DNA from: Nitrospinota bacterium
Lineage (GTDB): Bacteria; Nitrospinota; Nitrospinia; Nitrospinales; VA-1
Assembly (NCBI GenBank): GCA_027619975.1
Contig: JAQCGX010000020.1
Coordinates: 1 to 55,346 of the forward strand
Reading direction: 5' to 3'
DNA: 55,346 nt
The notes under the pieces were generated by a model. The model was not told where the DNA came from, did no database searches, and saw only the letters and a program-made list of their open reading frames with translations. How positions within the stretch are numbered: the stretch's first letter is position 1; every line of letters starts with the position of its first letter. Below are positions 9,227 through 18,739 of the stretch, one piece after another. Both the position numbers and the translations under genes were made by a program.

Positions 9227-11503
9227 CTAAAAAGCGCTGCCGGCCGTGAAGTGAAATGCCGTCAAATCCTCTCCGTCTTTTTGGTCGAGCTTGAATCCAT
9301 AAGCAAAACCAACGGGACCAAACGGGCTGAGAAAACGCAATCCCACACCAACGCTGTGCCGCATTTCCACCAGGTTGATATTTTCCGCAGTTGTGGAGAT
9401 ATTGGTACCGTTTCCATAAACATTGCCCCGGTCATAAAACGCAAACCCGCGAAAGGACTTTGAGAAGGGAAACTGCAGTTCTGCATTGAATAGCAGGGAT
9501 TGCGTTCCGCCAATGGGATCCCCTGTAGCATTCTTAGGGCCCACATCCCGTATATTGAACCCTCTCAGGCTGTTGGGACCTCCCATAAAATAGCGCTCAA
9601 ATGCGGGCAAAGTGTCGCCATTATAATCTTCAGCATAATTTAACTCAGCATGAATGGCGCCCACCAACTTCCCAATAATTGGGCGGTAGATGGTAAATTC
9701 ATACCCGGATTTTACGAAATCGGAACCACCAAGCGGCCCGCCGGCGAATTCAAATCGTAACACATGCTTCATACCCTTGGAAGGATTTAAAAAGTCATCC
9801 CGTGTATCGCGCACATAGCTTGGAACTATGCGGCTGGTGGTCCGGATTTCATTTTTTAGAAATGCCGTCTCATCGCCAGGATTAACATCTGAAACCTCTA
9901 CATTTTCAAAACGATAATTCAACCCAACCCAGTCATACTCTGTGAGGGATTTCCCCAGGCGCAACCCGCCCCCCTGGCTTCTGGATGAAAAGCTGAAAAA
10001 GTTTGTTTTTCTATTAAAAAGATCGACTCCCCCTAGAATGTCCGTATCAAATATCCGGGGTTCCGTAAAGGCCAAATTAAAATCACTCCGTATAGCGGAC
10101 AAACTGGTAGAAAAAACAAGACTCTGCCCTCTGCCGAACAGATTGTTCTGCGAAACGGACCCTGTAAAAATCACTTTTTCAACAGAACTGAAGCCGGCAC
10201 CCACTGAAATTGACCCTGTGGGACGCTCGGTCACTGTCGTGGTAACATCGATCAAATCGGGCTTTTCGCCACGACCCGTGTCTATCTTAACATCTTCAAA
10301 AAACTGGGTATTATTGAGCCTCTGCTTGGTGCGTCTCAGCTTTTCGCTGTCGAACAAATCGCCTTCCCGCAAACGAAATTCCCTGCGTAGTACATTATCC
10401 CGCGAACTTACATTCCCCTGAATATTAATTTTACCGACGTAAACCTTTTTACCTTTCGCAATTTCTATGCCAAGGCTCACCGTTTTTTTATCATCATCGA
10501 TTTTGGTAACCGGGTTGACATCCGCATAAGCGTAACCCTGGGTAGAATAAAGATCGGAAATTTTTAAAACGTCTTCACGAAGCCTTGATACGTTGTACCA
10601 CTCGTCTTTTTTAGACTGAACCGCTCCCAGAAGTTCTTCATCGGTAAAAGTACCGTCCCCTTTAATGTCGATGCTTCCGACCTTATACCGGACCCCTTCC
10701 ACCACCGGGATGGTTATATAGATTGCCTGGTCTTTTTTATTGACATCGATTTTGGGCTCCAACACACTCACCCTGACAAAACCACGGTCCTGATAGAAAG
10801 CTTCGATTCGAAACAAGTCCAGTTTCAGGATATCTTTTTGGTAGACTCCCGATTCATCCAGCCAGGAATACCAGGTTTTCTCCTTACTCTCCATTTGCTT
10901 GCGGAGCTCTTTATCTGCAAAGGCTTTGTTACCGGAAAACCTGATTTTCTCAACACTTACTTTCCCGCCTTCCTTGATGTGGATCGTGACTTCAACCAGA
11001 TTTTCAGGAGTCAATTCGGTTTCGATCTTGGATTCAACAAAAAAATAACCCTTCGCGTGATAGAGATTTTCTATCATTTCAATACTTTCAGCAACTTGCT
11101 GATCGTGAAAAACAGCCCCACGGCGCAATCCTATCTTTTCCTGGATATCTTCCGAGTCTATTATTTTATTGCCAACTATTCTTAAATCACCAATGGATGC
11201 GATCTCCACCACCTTAAAGATGACATTCAACCCACCCGGCACGCTTTGCGTATCCACCTGAATGTCTTTAAATTGACCCAGGTCGTAAATTTGTTCGATG
11301 TCTTTGCGGATTTGCTGGCGAGAGAGGGGTTTACCAATTTCTGTCTTGATATAATAGAGAACCGTCGAATCATCGACCCGTTTGTTTCCCTGGATGCTCA
11401 AGGATTGAACGATCTCTCCTTCCTGGGCAAAACCCAACGCAGGGAAAAGGAGAAAAAACTGAACGACTAAAATGGATAGAAAAAACCTGGAGACTTTCGT
11501 CAT
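9227..11503 (-). CDS. bamA: Outer-membrane protein assembly factor BamA
   Basis: This is the core of the beta-barrel assembly machinery in the outer membrane. The 758 residues comprise a signal peptide (about 1-27, ending GFAQ), five POTRA domains (about 30-420), and a C-terminal 16-strand barrel. RGFNIRDVGP is in the position of the conserved VRGF/Y loop-6 motif. The final strand LTAFHFTAGSAF ends in phenylalanine, as expected of an outer-membrane beta-signal. It is the first gene of the envelope operon and is separated from clpC by a strong terminator. Confidence 0.97.
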   Translation of the reverse strand: MTKVSRFFLSILVVQFFLLFPALGFAQEGEIVQSLSIQGNKRVDDSTVLYYIKTEIGKPLSRQQIRKDIEQIYDLGQFKDIQVDTQSVPGGLNVIFKVVEIASIGDLRIVGNKIIDSEDIQEKIGLRRGAVFHDQQVAESIEMIENLYHAKGYFFVESKIETELTPENLVEVTIHIKEGGKVSVEKIRFSGNKAFADKELRKQMESKEKTWYSWLDESGVYQKDILKLDLFRIEAFYQDRGFVRVSVLEPKIDVNKKDQAIYITIPVVEGVRYKVGSIDIKGDGTFTDEELLGAVQSKKDEWYNVSRLREDVLKISDLYSTQGYAYADVNPVTKIDDDKKTVSLGIEIAKGKKVYVGKINIQGNVSSRDNVLRREFRLREGDLFDSEKLRRTKQRLNNTQFFEDVKIDTGRGEKPDLIDVTTTVTERPTGSISVGAGFSSVEKVIFTGSVSQNNLFGRGQSLVFSTSLSAIRSDFNLAFTEPRIFDTDILGGVDLFNRKTNFFSFSSRSQGGGLRLGKSLTEYDWVGLNYRFENVEVSDVNPGDETAFLKNEIRTTSRIVPSYVRDTRDDFLNPSKGMKHVLRFEFAGGPLGGSDFVKSGYEFTIYRPIIGKLVGAIHAELNYAEDYNGDTLPAFERYFMGGPNSLRGFNIRDVGPKNATGDPIGGTQSLLFNAELQFPFSKSFRGFAFYDRGNVYGNGTNISTTAENINLVEMRHSVGVGLRFLSPFGPVGFAYGFKLDQKDGEDLTAFHFTAGSAF

Positions 11504-11565
11504 TTCTTTAAAATATTCTCAAATTCCTTGATTAATCGGAAGTTTTAACGCAGGCAATTTTGGCC

Positions 11566-11618
11566 AAAAAAAAGTATTAAGCTTTCAATCAGTTTAAGGC
11601 AAGAAAGCTTAATACTTT
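11566..11618 (-). terminator. Terminator between clpC and bamA
   Basis: Perfect 16-bp arms at 11571-11586 and 11603-11618 (AAAGTATTAAGCTTTC and its complement) enclose a 16-nt loop. On the reverse strand the stem runs into T residues (A tract from 11566). It lies just past the clpC stop and before bamA, so it should isolate the two transcripts. The stem is A/T-rich but long. Confidence 0.85.
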
Positions 11619-11681
11619 TCAATGAATGGATCCATAACCGCTGAAATTAAATTTAAATTCCCAGCGGGATTCTAATACGCC

Positions 11682-14114
11682 TCAACAAGCATTTAGAGCC
11701 CCGGCGGATTTTTCGGTGAACACAAGCTCATCACCCCGCAAACCAACCTTGATATGCCCGCCACTCTTGAACCGACCCTTCAACATTTCATCTGAAAGCC
11801 GGTCTTCAAGATATTTTTGAATGGCACGTTGCAACGGACGGGCGCCAAAGGTTTTATCGTAACCTTTTTCAGCAAGCCATCTCTTGGCCTCCATACTCAT
11901 TTCCATGGTGAGGCCTTGCTGAATGAGCTGTTCATTGACCAGCTTCAACTGAACGTCCAGAATTTCCACAATATGTTCCAAGTCCAAGGGACGGAACACC
12001 ACCATCTCGCTGATCCGATTTAAAAACTCAGGGTTAAACGTTCTCTTTAAATCCTGCTTGATTTCCTTTTGCATCTTTTCATAATTCAACTCAGCATTGT
12101 CCTTGTGAAACCCTAAGGTAGTGCCTTTATCCAGGCTTCTGGAACTGATATTGGAGGTCATAATGATCACGGTGTTCTTAAAGTCAATCACCCGCCCATA
12201 ACTGTCCGTCAACCGGCCATCATCCATGATCTGCAACAAAAGATGAAACACATCAGGATTGGCTTTTTCGATTTCATCGAACAGTATTACGGAGTAGGGT
12301 TTTCTCCGTACTTTTTCCGTCAACTGCCCACCTTCTTCATAACCCACATAACCGGGAGGAGCACCCGTCAAACGGGAAACATTAAACTTCTCCATATACT
12401 CCGACATGTCCAGGCGTATCAGGGAATCCCTATTACCAAACAAAAACTCGGCGAGGACATTCGCCAGCTCTGTTTTCCCCACCCCTGTCGGCCCAAGAAA
12501 GAGAAAGGTGCCGATCGGCCGACGCAAATCCTTCAGTCCAGATCGGGAACGGCGAATCGCTTTGGTGACCACCTTGACCGCCTCGCTCTGCCCGACAACC
12601 TTGGAAGACAATTCTTCTTCCATATTGAGCAGACGCTCACTTTCTTTTTCCTCAATCCGGGAAAGCGGAACCCCTGTCATGCTTGAAACCACAGCGGCGA
12701 TATCTTCTTCCGTGATGGAGGGTTCGCTCAAGTCCTGGTCGCCTTCCCATCGCTCTCTTTCCTTTTCAAGCGTTTCCCGAAGCTTCTCTTCCTTGTCACG
12801 CAGATCCACAGCCTTCTCGAATTCCTGACCCTCAATACAAGTTTTCTTTTCCCGAATCAGAGAGTCAATATCCCGTTGAATCTGACGCATCTCCGGCGAC
12901 TGGGTCACTTTTCTGAGGCGCACGCGGGACCCCGCTTCATCGATCACATCGATCGCCTTATCGGGCAAAAATCGATCACTGATATACCTGTCCGCGAATC
13001 GCACCGCCGTGACGATGGCCTCGTCGGTAATTTTGGCTTTGTGATGCATTTCGTAAGGCACTTTCAAACCCTTGATGATCTCAATGGTTTCCTCAACCGA
13101 CGGCGGATTCACCACGACGGGCTGGAAGCGTCGCTCCAGCGCTCCGTTTTTCTCAATGTATTTCCGGTATTCTTCCAAAGTCGTTGCGCCTATACACTGA
13201 ACTTCCCCGCGCGATAAAGCGGGTTTCAACATATTGGAGGCATCCACCGACCCCTCAGCGGCACCAGCGCCAACCAAGGTATGCAACTCGTCGATAAAAA
13301 GAATGATATTTTCATTCTGCATAATTTCTTTCATGATTCCCTTGAGACGCGCTTCAAACTGCCCCCGGTATTTCGTCCCCGCAATCAACGAACCCAGGTC
13401 CAGAGAAACAACTCTCTTGTTAAACAATGTATCGGGAACTTCCTTTTCCACCACCATCTGAGCCAACCCTTCGACAATGGCCGTTTTGCCCACTCCCGGC
13501 TCGCCAATCAAAACCGGATTGTTTTTTGTGCGCCGACTCAGAATCTGAATCACCCGCTCAATTTCCTTGAAACGGCCTATGATGGGGTCCAGCTTTCCAT
13601 CAATCGCCATCTTCGTGAGATCACGGCTGAACTCATCCAAGGTCGGGGTCTTACCGACTTCTCTGGAGCTTTCTGTAGGCTCCTTGAACATTTCAGCGAT
13701 CTTCTCCTTCACATCATCGAAAAACATCCCAAAACTATTAAGAACCCTGCAAGCAACCCCCTCCTTTTCCTTAAGCAACCCCAGAAGTAGATGCTCGGTC
13801 CCGATATAGTTATGATTCAGGGATCTGGCTTCCTCCACCGCAAATTCCAAAACTTTCTTTGCCCGCGATGTGAAAGGAATATCTCCGATGATCAAGGAGT
13901 TGGAACTACGGGGAAGATTTTTCTCAAGTTCTTTTCTAAGCTCCCTGAGATCCGCTCCCGACTTTTGCATAATGGCTACCGCAATGCCGCCGCCATCTTT
14001 CACAACACCTTGCAATATGTGTTCCGTTCCAAGATATTCATGACGGTAGAGTTCAGCTTCTTCACGTGCAAGGATTATGACCCTACGGGCTCTTTCTGTG
14101 AATCGTTTGAACAT
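11682..14114 (-). CDS. clpC: ATP-dependent Clp protease ATP-binding subunit ClpC
   Basis: This AAA+ unfoldase, 810 residues, is of the ClpC type. It has two N-terminal Clp repeats (about 1-145), first Walker A GEPGVGKTAIVEGL, and a UVR domain (KKTCIEGQEFEKAVDLRDKEEK) between the AAA modules, which separates ClpC from ClpB. Second Walker A is GPTGVGKTELANVLAE, and a C-terminal D2-small domain is present. It feeds substrates to ClpP and usually needs an adaptor. The ribosome site GAGGTGG lies 6 nt before the ATG. No mcsA, mcsB or ctsR neighbours are present. Confidence 0.95.
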   Translation of the reverse strand: MFKRFTERARRVIILAREEAELYRHEYLGTEHILQGVVKDGGGIAVAIMQKSGADLRELRKELEKNLPRSSNSLIIGDIPFTSRAKKVLEFAVEEARSLNHNYIGTEHLLLGLLKEKEGVACRVLNSFGMFFDDVKEKIAEMFKEPTESSREVGKTPTLDEFSRDLTKMAIDGKLDPIIGRFKEIERVIQILSRRTKNNPVLIGEPGVGKTAIVEGLAQMVVEKEVPDTLFNKRVVSLDLGSLIAGTKYRGQFEARLKGIMKEIMQNENIILFIDELHTLVGAGAAEGSVDASNMLKPALSRGEVQCIGATTLEEYRKYIEKNGALERRFQPVVVNPPSVEETIEIIKGLKVPYEMHHKAKITDEAIVTAVRFADRYISDRFLPDKAIDVIDEAGSRVRLRKVTQSPEMRQIQRDIDSLIREKKTCIEGQEFEKAVDLRDKEEKLRETLEKERERWEGDQDLSEPSITEEDIAAVVSSMTGVPLSRIEEKESERLLNMEEELSSKVVGQSEAVKVVTKAIRRSRSGLKDLRRPIGTFLFLGPTGVGKTELANVLAEFLFGNRDSLIRLDMSEYMEKFNVSRLTGAPPGYVGYEEGGQLTEKVRRKPYSVILFDEIEKANPDVFHLLLQIMDDGRLTDSYGRVIDFKNTVIIMTSNISSRSLDKGTTLGFHKDNAELNYEKMQKEIKQDLKRTFNPEFLNRISEMVVFRPLDLEHIVEILDVQLKLVNEQLIQQGLTMEMSMEAKRWLAEKGYDKTFGARPLQRAIQKYLEDRLSDEMLKGRFKSGGHIKVGLRGDELVFTEKSAGALNAC

Positions 14115-14870
14115 GATTCAACCACCTCGTTTAAAAATTTTGCGGGACTGTGCTTGGGTAGGTCGGGAGGGTTCGTTCCGGACTGGTGAAGCACTCTGTT
14201 TTTTTGTTTGATACCTCTATTAGTTTAGCAAAAGGAGCCAATTATACAAGGATTTATTTCTCCCCGTTCCAGTTGCCTTAACCCCTTATAACCTTTATGG
14301 TTTCAACATATCGCCCCCATAACAGAAATCGGAAAATAGGGCCGGAATCCTTCAAGCGTCGGCCGATAACTTTTTTCGCACAGACCCCGTATCCGGTTCT
14401 GTCATTTTCAGGCTCTGTTTTCGATGAAAATCGGCCTGTTTTTCCAACGATCTTCATGAATAAAAAACTATTGAGAAAACCACCCTTGATGGCTTTTTTA
14501 CAAACCTAAAAAAAAACCAAAATTTTCTCTGAAAAAAAATTTCACTGACGAAATCGAGAAAGTAAGTGGGGAATTTTTAACGTCAAATCCTGGCTACCTG
14601 TCAAAACAATGACTGTGCGCCCTGACCAAAAACCCCGAAAAAAATCCAGGTATTGCACAGACATCTCGAAAAACTTAACTTGGACGACAGACCCACCTGT
14701 TTTTTTATGAGCGCTTTGGATAAATGTGGGCTCTTCAGGAAGAGAGAGCCCGTCAGAGTGGCGGACTGAGGTGAGAAAAAACTGCGACTGTTTACCAGGT
14801 TTGGCAAAAGTTGCTTCAAGAGGCAGGCGATAAGCAAAATCCTGAAAAGATTTACAATTGGAAATCTTTA
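14115..14870. other. Intergenic region between metH and clpC
   Basis: About 750 bases lack a convincing gene. A TATAAT-like -10 lies on the reverse strand at 14241-14246, with no good -35; it is about 130 bp upstream of clpC and could be its promoter. A small hairpin (about 14728-14749, GGGCTCT/AGAGCCC) lies downstream of metH without a T tract. A 78-codon reverse open frame (14601-14837) has no recognisable features and is not called. Confidence 0.4.
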
Positions 14871-17800
14871 TCAGGAATACCCGGCCTCTTTATGAAAACA
14901 CACCACGGCGGCCGTGGTGCCGGGGGGATCAAATTCATTGGACCCGGTCAAAGCCACACCGATGTCTTCTGCCTTCAGAACTTCCCAAATGACCCGGTTG
15001 TTGACCAGATTCACAATCGCAGGATATCCCGGACTGTACCTCTGTCCGTCCTTACCCTTTTTCTGGCCCAACCGCACGCGCAGAAGATTGTGAATGTATT
15101 CGGCCAGGTCCTCCACGATTCGGTCACACATCCCTTGCAGATAAAGAGCCGATTCGGAATCATGTTTTCTTTTGAACTCTTCGATGACGGGGTCCACTTG
15201 CGAACCAGAAGTGGTGATTTGCAACCCAATCAAATCCATCTGCCCCGATGATTTTGGCTGAAAATACTGGGCAATGGAAAATTGATCTTTCCTGCCCTTG
15301 CCGACACAAGGAGTGAAGTGCACCCTGGCAATCTCTTTTTGCAGATCCTTCGGGTCCCAGATGATCACATCATCCCCCTCCGATTGAGCCGGAAGCAGGG
15401 CGAACCGGGCGCGTGGCTTGATCCACTGATTGGTTTCCGACTTTTCAATCCATTCCTCTTTCAACGCCTTGAGATGCTCTGAGGTGACCCCCTTCTGCTC
15501 CCAGGAGGATTTTTTGCCAAATTTCCAGTTGAGAGAAAACAAGCTCTTTTCATCCAGACTCTGGCTCAACTTGCTCAGTTTGAACTCAGCCAGATGGATA
15601 CCATACTCATTACAGGCGACATCATGCTTCTTAAAACTCACCTTGCGGCGCGGCAACGTTTCCAGCAATTTATCGTGAACCTCTTGCAGACCTTTGGCCC
15701 GTCGATACTCAATAATAAGCTTCTCGCGGTTTTCCTCAAGCAGGCTGACCCGGTTGCCCTTGTCTTGCAGAACATTCATGACATTGACTCCATCCATGCC
15801 GCTCTCACAATAGAAAACATTATCGAGAATGACATCGGTATCCGCCTGCCCGTGCATGGCCACGAAACCGGCATGGCGGCGGTTGACCGGAGCCCCGCCG
15901 ATAAGAATGGGGAAATTGCGACCCGCATTCTTCAACATGCGGGCGACGGTGATCATATGGTTCGAGGTTTGCACCAACAGCGCACTCATGCCAATGGCAT
16001 CGGCTTTCTCTTTCTCGGCAGTCTCAATGAAATGCTCCAGGGGAACCTGCACTCCAAGGTCGATGACCCGGTAGCCATAGTTTTCCAGCAAGGTCTTGGC
16101 CAGATCCTTGCCGATGCTGTGCACATCCTGATACACCGTGCCCAAGACCACCACTCCCTTATACTCCAGAGCCTCACCTTCGGGGACGCCGGTTTTCATG
16201 CGCATATACCGTTCCAGAAACGTCATGACATTGCGCATCACGTCGGCGCTTTTTAACAGATGCGGCAAGCTGACTTCCCCGCGCCCGAAAGCATCCCCCA
16301 ACTCACGCATGGTTTTCATGAGATAACCGCTGATAAATTCGAGCGGCTCATGTTTATCGACAATTTGAACGACTTCCAGAACGATCCGGTCATGATATTC
16401 GAAATGGCCGCCATCTTTTTCCAGCGACCCTTGTTCTTTCTGTTTGAACCCGTCTCGGATTTTCTGACAGATCCGGTCTTCCAGAGAAAGATCGTCATAA
16501 TCGATTTTCTTTTGCACCGTGCCGGTTTTTTTGGTCAGTGCGATCCGCTCCAGTTCTTCAAAGGCATCCATGTCCCGATGCAGGATGACTTTTTTTGCCA
16601 GGTCCACATCGTGCTGAGTGAGGCTTTCCAGAGGAACGTAGTGGTTGGGATTGAGAATGGCGCAGTCCAATCCGGCCTTTTGCGCCTCATCCAAAAACAC
16701 GCTGGTGAGCACCTTGCGCATATACGGTTTTTGTGCCAGGCCGTTGGTCAGGTTGCCCACCCCGATGCTGGTTTTCAGGTCGGGATGAATCGCCTTGATG
16801 CGCGGCAGACATTTCAAGGTTTCTGCGCAAAAGTTCAACCCCTCCACCGATTCACTGCCTATCGGGTAAGCATTCACGTCGATCAAAAGCTGGTCCGGCG
16901 TCACGCCAAACTTTTCTTTCGCCTGATTGACAATTTCCAAGGCCAGGTCGAATTTTTCATCCGCCGTCTGCCCCGGTCCTTCAGGGCCATTGACTAAAGC
17001 GACGTAAACCGGGTGATGCTCTGCGGTGAGAGACAGCACCGCTTCCAGCTTGCTCTGCCCCTTGCTGTATTCTTCCAGACTGATGGAATTGATGATGGGC
17101 CGCCCTGGATAAACCTCGATCGCTTCCTGCAGGGCTTCCACGGAAAACGAGTCGAGACACATGGCTCCCTGAAAATCACTGGTGAGGTGATGGATCACCT
17201 CCGGCAAAACTTTTTCCGTTTCGACAATATTGCTGTCCATGCACACATCGATGACCTCGATGCCCAGATCCTTGACCTGCTCGCGAACGATTTCCTCCAA
17301 AGGCGCCATGTTGATCCCGCCCTCGGATTCCACCGCCTCACGAATCACCTGACTGCCCCGCACGTTGAGACGTTCGCCAATGCGGATGAGCCCCTGGGAG
17401 CTGTCGAGGGGGATCGCTTCCTGCGGACCGGAAACATAAACTGTGCGATCGGGTTGACGGCTCTTGCGTTCAACGCCCTGAATGCGTTTTCTTAAAGCCG
17501 CGATATGATCGGGCCGAGTGCCACAGCAACCGCCGACGATGGCGACACCTGATTCGCTGATAAAAGCCGCCATCATTTCCGCCATCGCTTCCGGTTCCAA
17601 TTTGTAGCAGGTTCTGCCATCCTCGGAAATCGGTTGCCCCGCATTGGGAACGATGGAAATGGGATGTTGGCAAAACCGACTGAGTTTTTCCACCGTATCC
17701 CGCATAAGCTCTGGCCCTACATTGCAGTTGATGCCGAACACATCGATTCCCATTCCGGCGACTGCTGTATAGGCGGCGTGAATGTCGGTATTGAAAATCT

Positions 17801-18497
17801 GCATTTTTGAAAACTGATCCACCGTCACCTGAGCCATGATCGGCAGTGACCTGCCTTTTTCTGCAAACGCCCGCTTCGCGCCAACGAGGGAGGCTTTCAA
17901 CTCCAGAATGTCCTGCTGGGTTTCAAACAATAAAATATCCGCGCCACCATCAATGAGCCCCACGACCTGTCGGCGGTTGTTGTCTACAATTTGCGCAAAC
18001 ACAGCTTTCTTGAGATCGGCCTCGGTACTCGATAAAACATAATTCGACGGGCCTATCGACCCGGCAACAAAAAGAGGCCGACCGTCATATTCTGGAAGCT
18101 GTCGGTACGTCTCGACGGCTTGTTTGGCAATTTTCGCCCCGGCAACGTTGAGATGATAAGTGATGGCCTCATAATCGCACTGCCTGAAGTCCAGTTCCTC
18201 TGGAACGGCTTGCATGTCGGCAGGGTCCAGTTTGGAGAAATCAAATTCCTTCAAACGCAATGGCGATGCACCAAACGTGTCGGTCTCTATAATATTGGCG
18301 CCGGCTTTAAGGTACTTCAGGTGGATTTCTTTAAGGTCGTCGGGCCGGGAAAAGATCAACAGATCGGTCAGCATCTTGAAGTCGGGTCCGCCAAAGGCGG
18401 CATCGGTCAGACCCAGATCCTGAACCATGGTCCCCATGGCTCCATCGAGAATCAAAACTTGTTTTTTCAGTGCTTCTTGAAAAGTCATCATTGCCAT
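14871..18497 (-). CDS. metH: Cobalamin-dependent methionine synthase
   Basis: MetH transfers a methyl group from methyltetrahydrofolate to homocysteine through cobalamin. All four modules are present in 1208 residues. The homocysteine domain has zinc-binding cysteines in FGINCNVGP and VGGCCGTRPDH. The pterin domain includes SIGVGNLTNGLAQ. The helical cap and B12 domain follow, with DVHSIG and cobalt-ligand His at about residue 793, then IGMSALLVQTS. The C-terminal reactivation domain has RYSPGYPA (AdoMet-binding RxxxGY-like). It is therefore self-reactivatable. No cobalamin riboswitch was recognised in the 242 bp upstream. Confidence 0.97.
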   Translation of the reverse strand: MAMMTFQEALKKQVLILDGAMGTMVQDLGLTDAAFGGPDFKMLTDLLIFSRPDDLKEIHLKYLKAGANIIETDTFGASPLRLKEFDFSKLDPADMQAVPEELDFRQCDYEAITYHLNVAGAKIAKQAVETYRQLPEYDGRPLFVAGSIGPSNYVLSSTEADLKKAVFAQIVDNNRRQVVGLIDGGADILLFETQQDILELKASLVGAKRAFAEKGRSLPIMAQVTVDQFSKMQIFNTDIHAAYTAVAGMGIDVFGINCNVGPELMRDTVEKLSRFCQHPISIVPNAGQPISEDGRTCYKLEPEAMAEMMAAFISESGVAIVGGCCGTRPDHIAALRKRIQGVERKSRQPDRTVYVSGPQEAIPLDSSQGLIRIGERLNVRGSQVIREAVESEGGINMAPLEEIVREQVKDLGIEVIDVCMDSNIVETEKVLPEVIHHLTSDFQGAMCLDSFSVEALQEAIEVYPGRPIINSISLEEYSKGQSKLEAVLSLTAEHHPVYVALVNGPEGPGQTADEKFDLALEIVNQAKEKFGVTPDQLLIDVNAYPIGSESVEGLNFCAETLKCLPRIKAIHPDLKTSIGVGNLTNGLAQKPYMRKVLTSVFLDEAQKAGLDCAILNPNHYVPLESLTQHDVDLAKKVILHRDMDAFEELERIALTKKTGTVQKKIDYDDLSLEDRICQKIRDGFKQKEQGSLEKDGGHFEYHDRIVLEVVQIVDKHEPLEFISGYLMKTMRELGDAFGRGEVSLPHLLKSADVMRNVMTFLERYMRMKTGVPEGEALEYKGVVVLGTVYQDVHSIGKDLAKTLLENYGYRVIDLGVQVPLEHFIETAEKEKADAIGMSALLVQTSNHMITVARMLKNAGRNFPILIGGAPVNRRHAGFVAMHGQADTDVILDNVFYCESGMDGVNVMNVLQDKGNRVSLLEENREKLIIEYRRAKGLQEVHDKLLETLPRRKVSFKKHDVACNEYGIHLAEFKLSKLSQSLDEKSLFSLNWKFGKKSSWEQKGVTSEHLKALKEEWIEKSETNQWIKPRARFALLPAQSEGDDVIIWDPKDLQKEIARVHFTPCVGKGRKDQFSIAQYFQPKSSGQMDLIGLQITTSGSQVDPVIEEFKRKHDSESALYLQGMCDRIVEDLAEYIHNLLRVRLGQKKGKDGQRYSPGYPAIVNLVNNRVIWEVLKAEDIGVALTGSNEFDPPGTTAAVVCFHKEAGYS

Positions 18498-18739
18498 TTT
18501 TTCAGGTTAAATTAAGGGCTGCCTTTTTTTAGTGTCTCACTATTGCACTTCGACACGCTAAACCATTAAGGTTAACAGAAATTTACGTAATCGAGAAATT
18601 ATCCCGAATCACCCTGCAGGAAATTATTCGTTTTACCTTACTGGTAAAAGATTTGGTCAGGAGATAGTTTGTTGGTTGGAATGACTAAAAATTTAAAGCG
18701 AGTCCCTTTTGATTGCGGTAAGTCTCTCTACAGGGCCTG

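Noticed and set aside
14601-14837. 78-codon reverse-strand open frame between metH and clpC
   Set aside because: No ribosome site, no hydrophobic or domain pattern, and unusual composition; treated as chance.
18498-18739. Cobalamin or SAM riboswitch upstream of metH
   Set aside because: No B12-box or SAM-type conserved core was recognisable in the 242 bases on the reverse strand.
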